A DNA stretch of 64,000 nt from an uncultured Bacilli bacterium (lineage in GTDB: Bacteria > Bacillota_I > Bacilli_A > RF39 > UBA660), in NCBI GenBank assembly GCA_934095845.1, contig CAKOKS010000001.1:62001-126000 (forward strand), in the 5' to 3' direction. The notes beneath the pieces were generated by a model. It was not told where the DNA came from, ran no database searches, and worked only from the letters and a program-made list of their open reading frames with translations. Made by a program: the position numbers and the translations under genes. Shown here piece by piece: positions 60,579 to 64,000 of the stretch (its first letter is position 1; each line of letters opens with the position of its first letter).

Positions 60579-61511
60579 CTTGTAATTATAATTAAAAATT
60601 ATGAATATTAATGCTGTTATACCTAATATAAATGGTTCATATTTATACATTGTAATCATCGCTACATAATATTTATTTACAAGGCTTGCTAGTATAAATA
60701 AAACTGGTACTATGAAATTTATTATTTTTTTATTATTTAAACAATTCTTTATATTATTTGTTAAATAAAGTAAACTTATTATAATATTAAATAACCATAT
60801 GAATGACACAAAGTTTTCTATATTTTGAATGAAACCTCCAATTGATATTTTCTTCAATAATACATATTCTGGATATCTAATGGATTCAACAAGTGGATAT
60901 GAAAATATTCCATAAATCATTACACAATCTATTATTAAAAATATAGTTGCCATTGTATATGTTTTAAGAATACTTTTATCTTTTTTTTGATTTTCTTTAG
61001 TCATAAGTACAATTGAAGTTGATAGAATTGTATAGTTTAATCCTGAAGTTAAAATGTTTATTGATTTGGTATTTGAATAAACAAAATTTGATATATCAAA
61101 GTAGGGAAGTAAGCAAAATAAAGCAAAAAGATATAAACATATATTTATAATTAATATAATATTACTTACTCTATATAAAACTATTTCTTTTTTATTTAAA
61201 ACATAGAGCATTAAAAGAAGAAGAGGAATACTAATCATTGATTTACTCATTAAATTTAAATACATAGTTGATGCCATATTTATTAGAATAACTAAAGCAT
61301 AAACTGATATAATTGAATAAAGTATGATGTTAAATATATTATTTTTTTTCTTTATATCTAAAAAATATAAAAGAATCATGCCTAAAATATAACCTATTAA
61401 AATAGAGAATAGAAAATTTTCTTTAGAAGAAATAAGTATTTTTGAAAAACCAATTGCTAGAAATAAACCTTGCATATTAAAAAAGTTAATAATGTTCCAT
61501 TCTTTTTTCAT
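60561..61511 (-). CDS. Spore germination protein, GerAB type (amino acid permease fold)
   Basis: 316 residues, about ten helices. WNIINFFNMQGLFLAIGFSK, and internal LLPYFDISNFV match GerAB/YndE-family permeases (APC superfamily), the subunit that binds germinant in GerA receptors. Start overlaps the lipoprotein stop by four bases. Last gene of the operon, order A-C-B. Confidence 0.87.
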   Translation of the reverse strand: MKKEWNIINFFNMQGLFLAIGFSKILISSKENFLFSILIGYILGMILLYFLDIKKKNNIFNIILYSIISVYALVILINMASTMYLNLMSKSMISIPLLLLMLYVLNKKEIVLYRVSNIILIINICLYLFALFCLLPYFDISNFVYSNTKSINILTSGLNYTILSTSIVLMTKENQKKDKSILKTYTMATIFLIIDCVMIYGIFSYPLVESIRYPEYVLLKKISIGGFIQNIENFVSFIWLFNIIISLLYLTNNIKNCLNNKKIINFIVPVLFILASLVNKYYVAMITMYKYEPFILGITALIFIIFNYNYKKKSHE

Positions 61512-62473
61512 TTTATTAAAAGTCCTTTCTTATTTATATGAGTGTTTACTTCAATAGAAAAATCATAATCGTAAAAGTGTTTATCTAAATTATGATACTT
61601 ATTTAATAACATATTATTAATTCCTAAAACATCACTTTGGTATTCTTTTAGTTTAGTCATTAATGAATAAATATTATTTTCTATTTCTTTATTATATCTT
61701 TCTTGTATTTTTTGTACATCTTTTATATTATTTGCTTCTTCTCCTGTAGTAATTTGTTTAACTGTTGTTTCTAAATCTAAACTTATCTTTATTTTATTTT
61801 TTATATCAATTTTTTTATCTATTTTATTTATGCTTAATTCAATATAATTATCTTTACCATTTTTTATATAAATTTCATCATAACCAAATATTAGTTTTAA
61901 AGTATTAAGTTCATTATTATTTAAAGTACCAACAAATCTATTATCTTTATATAAGTTTAATTTACTTACTTTTAAATTTTCATCTAATATTGGTAAAACA
62001 AAATCAGTATTTTTATCTTTTAATTTTTTTACAGTTTCAAAGAAATTATCTTTATAAACTCTTTCTAATATGTTTTTTAAAGTTTCACCCATGTTTTTTT
62101 CTTGATCATAAATATCTGTTTTTTCAGTTATACATAAGTAAAAAGTATTATTAGTTTCAGGGCTTCTTAAAAAGTAATTTAAAGTTGTTTCAATTGGCGT
62201 ATTGTTCGTTAAAATGACAGCGTTTAAATGAGCATAATAAAGATATTTACTTGAACCTATTAAAGCATTATTAAAAGCATTTGTTAAAGTAGAACCTGTA
62301 CCAGTATAGGTTTTAAAGTTTTCCTCATCTATTACTTCTAATGTTGTGTAATATAAATTATCTTTATAATCAATTAATATTGAAGAAACTATTCCAAGTT
62401 CATTTAATTCATGATAGTTTGCACATCCTGTTAAGAAAAATAAACTTATAAGTATTAAAAATAATTTTTTCAT
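61508..62473 (-). CDS. Spore germination lipoprotein, GerAC type
   Basis: 321 residues. Signal and lipobox LISLFFLTGCANYHELNELG (Cys17), then GIVSSILIDYKDNLYYTTLEV, a central SSKYLYYAHLNAVILTN region and the C-terminal GerAC domain (LETTVKQITTG, NKEIENNIYSLMTKLKEYQS). Ger(x)C lipoproteins assemble with A and B in the inner spore membrane. Overlaps both neighbours by four bases. Order A-C-B differs from the usual A-B-C. Confidence 0.9.
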   Translation of the reverse strand: MKKLFLILISLFFLTGCANYHELNELGIVSSILIDYKDNLYYTTLEVIDEENFKTYTGTGSTLTNAFNNALIGSSKYLYYAHLNAVILTNNTPIETTLNYFLRSPETNNTFYLCITEKTDIYDQEKNMGETLKNILERVYKDNFFETVKKLKDKNTDFVLPILDENLKVSKLNLYKDNRFVGTLNNNELNTLKLIFGYDEIYIKNGKDNYIELSINKIDKKIDIKNKIKISLDLETTVKQITTGEEANNIKDVQKIQERYNKEIENNIYSLMTKLKEYQSDVLGINNMLLNKYHNLDKHFYDYDFSIEVNTHINKKGLLIK

Positions 62474-63849
62474 GGAGCCTCCTTATATCTATTTTTACTT
62501 AGTAATTTACTTCTTTTTTTTGTTTTCATTTTAAATAAGGTTTGTTTTATATAAGTAAAATCAAATGGAGATAAAGGATAAAAATATGGTTTATTAAATA
62601 CTTCATAACTGGTAAGTGAAGTAAATAATGCGATTATAGCGATTCCTATACCAAATAAACCATAAATAGAAGCAATAAATAAAAAGAAAAATCTCCAATG
62701 TCTTATGGAATTAATTACCTCTAAATCAGTAAATATTAAACTTGATATGAATGTTATAGCAACAATTATTATCATTATAGGTGAAACTATACCGGCGGAA
62801 ACAGCTGCTTCTCCTAAAACAAGAGCGCCTAAAATAGAAGTTGCTGAACCATAATTTGATGGAAACCTTATATCACTTTCTCTTAATATTTCACATATTA
62901 TTAAAGTAACGATACATTCAACTACGGCAGGGAAAGGTACTTTACTTCTTTGTTCTTGAAAGTTAATTAATATAGTTGTTGGTATAGTTTCTTGATTATA
63001 AGTTGTAATTGCAATATATATTGCTGGTGTTAGGATAGCTAAAAAGAAACAAAAAAATCTTAAAACTTTTATAAAATTAATATTTATGGCTTTTTCATAA
63101 TGATCGGCAATTGGGTTAATAAAATCGGCTAAGAATGATGGAACGATTAAGGCGTCACTTGAATTATCTAAAATAATTACTATTTTTCCTTCTAAAAGGG
63201 CAGAAGCTACTACATCAGGTCGTTCAGTTAATTTAAATGCCGGGAATGGATTAGTTGATTTATCACCTAAGTATTTTTTTAATTGGTTAATGTCATTTAC
63301 TCCATCACGATCAATACTTTCTAATTTTTTTATTACGTTTTCAAATATTTCTTTTTCAGCAATTGAATCAATATATAAAACACTTGCCATATTTTTAGTA
63401 TATCTTCCAATATAAATATCTTTGTTTTTTAGGTCTTTAGATTTTATTCTTCTTTTAATTAATCCTAAATTAACTTGATAATTTTCTATAAATGATTCTT
63501 TTGGTCCATATATTGTTCCTTCAGTATTAGGAGTAGATATACTTCTTGATAAGTTACCCCTAGTTTCAACTGCTATTACTTGATGTCGGTTGATTATTAT
63601 AGTAAAACCAGATTCAAGATATAAACTTAATGTGTCATAGTCAGATACATCTTTTATATTCGGACTTGGAATAAGTTCTTTTATATTTCTTGGAATATGA
63701 CTTTTAGGAATTATTTTTAAAATATAATCATTTATTTTATCTTGATCAATAATAGATTCTAAATAAATAATATAGATATTTTTTATTTTTTTTATGTTTA
63801 AATCTGTAATGTTTTCATAATCAGTTTTTATTTTTTTTAAATAATCCAT
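62470..63849 (-). CDS. Spore germination protein, GerAA type
   Basis: 459 residues. Soluble N-terminal domain (TDYENITDLNIKKIKNIYII, FIENYQVNLGLIKRRIKSKD, STPNTEGTIYGPKESF) and a C-terminal membrane part of ~5 helices including PFPAVVECIVTLIICEILRE and GSATSILGALVLGEAAVSAG. These are the GerAA/SpoVAF hallmarks. GGTGATAAT before ATG 63849. First gene of a three-gene receptor operon; which nutrient it senses cannot be told. Confidence 0.94.
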   Translation of the reverse strand: MDYLKKIKTDYENITDLNIKKIKNIYIIYLESIIDQDKINDYILKIIPKSHIPRNIKELIPSPNIKDVSDYDTLSLYLESGFTIIINRHQVIAVETRGNLSRSISTPNTEGTIYGPKESFIENYQVNLGLIKRRIKSKDLKNKDIYIGRYTKNMASVLYIDSIAEKEIFENVIKKLESIDRDGVNDINQLKKYLGDKSTNPFPAFKLTERPDVVASALLEGKIVIILDNSSDALIVPSFLADFINPIADHYEKAININFIKVLRFFCFFLAILTPAIYIAITTYNQETIPTTILINFQEQRSKVPFPAVVECIVTLIICEILRESDIRFPSNYGSATSILGALVLGEAAVSAGIVSPIMIIIVAITFISSLIFTDLEVINSIRHWRFFFLFIASIYGLFGIGIAIIALFTSLTSYEVFNKPYFYPLSPFDFTYIKQTLFKMKTKKRSKLLSKNRYKEAP

Positions 63850-63942
63850 ATTATCACCGTTTTTAGTTTAACCAAAAATGAAAATTATATGTTCTTTTAT
63901 ATCAAAATAATATATAATATTTTTTTAAAGGAGTAAAAGCTT

Positions 63943-64000
63943 ATGAAATTTTACTATCAACTAATGTGTGCTTTAATAAAAAAGTTTGTTTTTAGAAAAT
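63943..64000 (+). CDS. Start of a gene cut by the window end
   Basis: AAAGGAG is followed eight bases later by ATG 63943 and 19 codons (MKFYYQLMCALIKKFVFRK) to the window end; TATAAT stands at 63913. Basic, hydrophobic start, as in membrane-associated acyltransferases, but too short to identify. Confidence 0.5.
   Translation, partial: MKFYYQLMCALIKKFVFRK

Noticed and set aside
1..64000. tRNA, rRNA and CRISPR arrays
   Set aside because: No T-loop/anticodon-arm combinations, rRNA cores or regularly spaced long repeats were found on either strand by eye.

Overview
The window is AT-rich DNA (about a quarter G+C by eye) packed with short operons that have Firmicutes-type ribosome binding sites (AAGGAGG/AAGGTGG). 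TGA is used as a stop, so the code is the ordinary bacterial one. Sporulation and germination genes are present: spoVS, spoIIAA, a SigF-like sigma factor, spoVAC/AD/AE and a gerA-type operon. With the extreme A+T content and the Bacilli-like housekeeping genes (ffh, rnj, dnaE, recX, tdk, rpmB), this points to an uncultured, probably gut-associated, spore-forming member of the Bacilli/Erysipelotrichia side of Firmicutes. The lineage is an inference.

Layout. 0-9 kb: a Mn-dependent pyrophosphatase cut by the window start; a free-standing ~0.5 kb RNA gene directly upstream of a DUF21-like membrane protein (an arrangement like OLE RNA-oapA); PAP2 phosphatase, SDR, zinc alcohol dehydrogenase, a frameshifted gene, slipin, a methyltransferase and an acidic coiled-coil protein. 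8.9-16.5 kb: a second free-standing, strongly folded RNA of ~355 nt, then a four-gene operon of exported proteins including a 1,088-residue cysteine-rich surface protein, then spoVS and an InlB-type repeat protein. 16.5-32 kb: CapA, RecX, D,D-carboxypeptidase, pseudouridine synthase, RNA methyltransferase, then an accessory stretch (metallopeptidase-like proteins, Bro-N/DinD protein, truncated acetyltransferase, CHAP protein, thymidine kinase, rhodanese- and thioredoxin-like envelope proteins, DUF362). 

31.3-32.7 kb: a C-type-lectin/FGE-like surface protein whose 3' end is suddenly GC-rich and adenine-poor, as expected of the variable region of a diversity-generating retroelement (DGR) target. 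32.7-45 kb: an ArsR-type repressor with a CPC-type metal ATPase, a kinase-like protein, three ABC transporter genes, a ZIP transporter and RNase J. 44.5-52.5 kb: the spoIIAA-sigF-spoVACDE cluster, which lacks spoIIAB between spoIIAA and sigF, then exported proteins and an arylsulfate sulfotransferase. 52.5-58.5 kb: PHP phosphatase, L28, DnaE, a CAP-like protein and Ffh. 

58.5-60.5 kb: a small variable island with three 18-bp repeats at 22-bp spacing, a broken DUF4143-type ATPase gene, and a second variable-region protein. That protein's promoter has an eight-G run between -35 and -10, so it probably phase-varies by slippage. 60.5-63.9 kb: the gerA-A/C/B operon on the minus strand, then the first codons of another gene.

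The strongest leads are (i) two surface proteins with DGR-like hypermutable 3' ends but no reverse transcriptase or template repeat in the window, one of them behind a slippage-prone promoter; (ii) two unidentified structured RNAs with their own promoters and terminators; and (iii) the spoIIA locus without spoIIAB.
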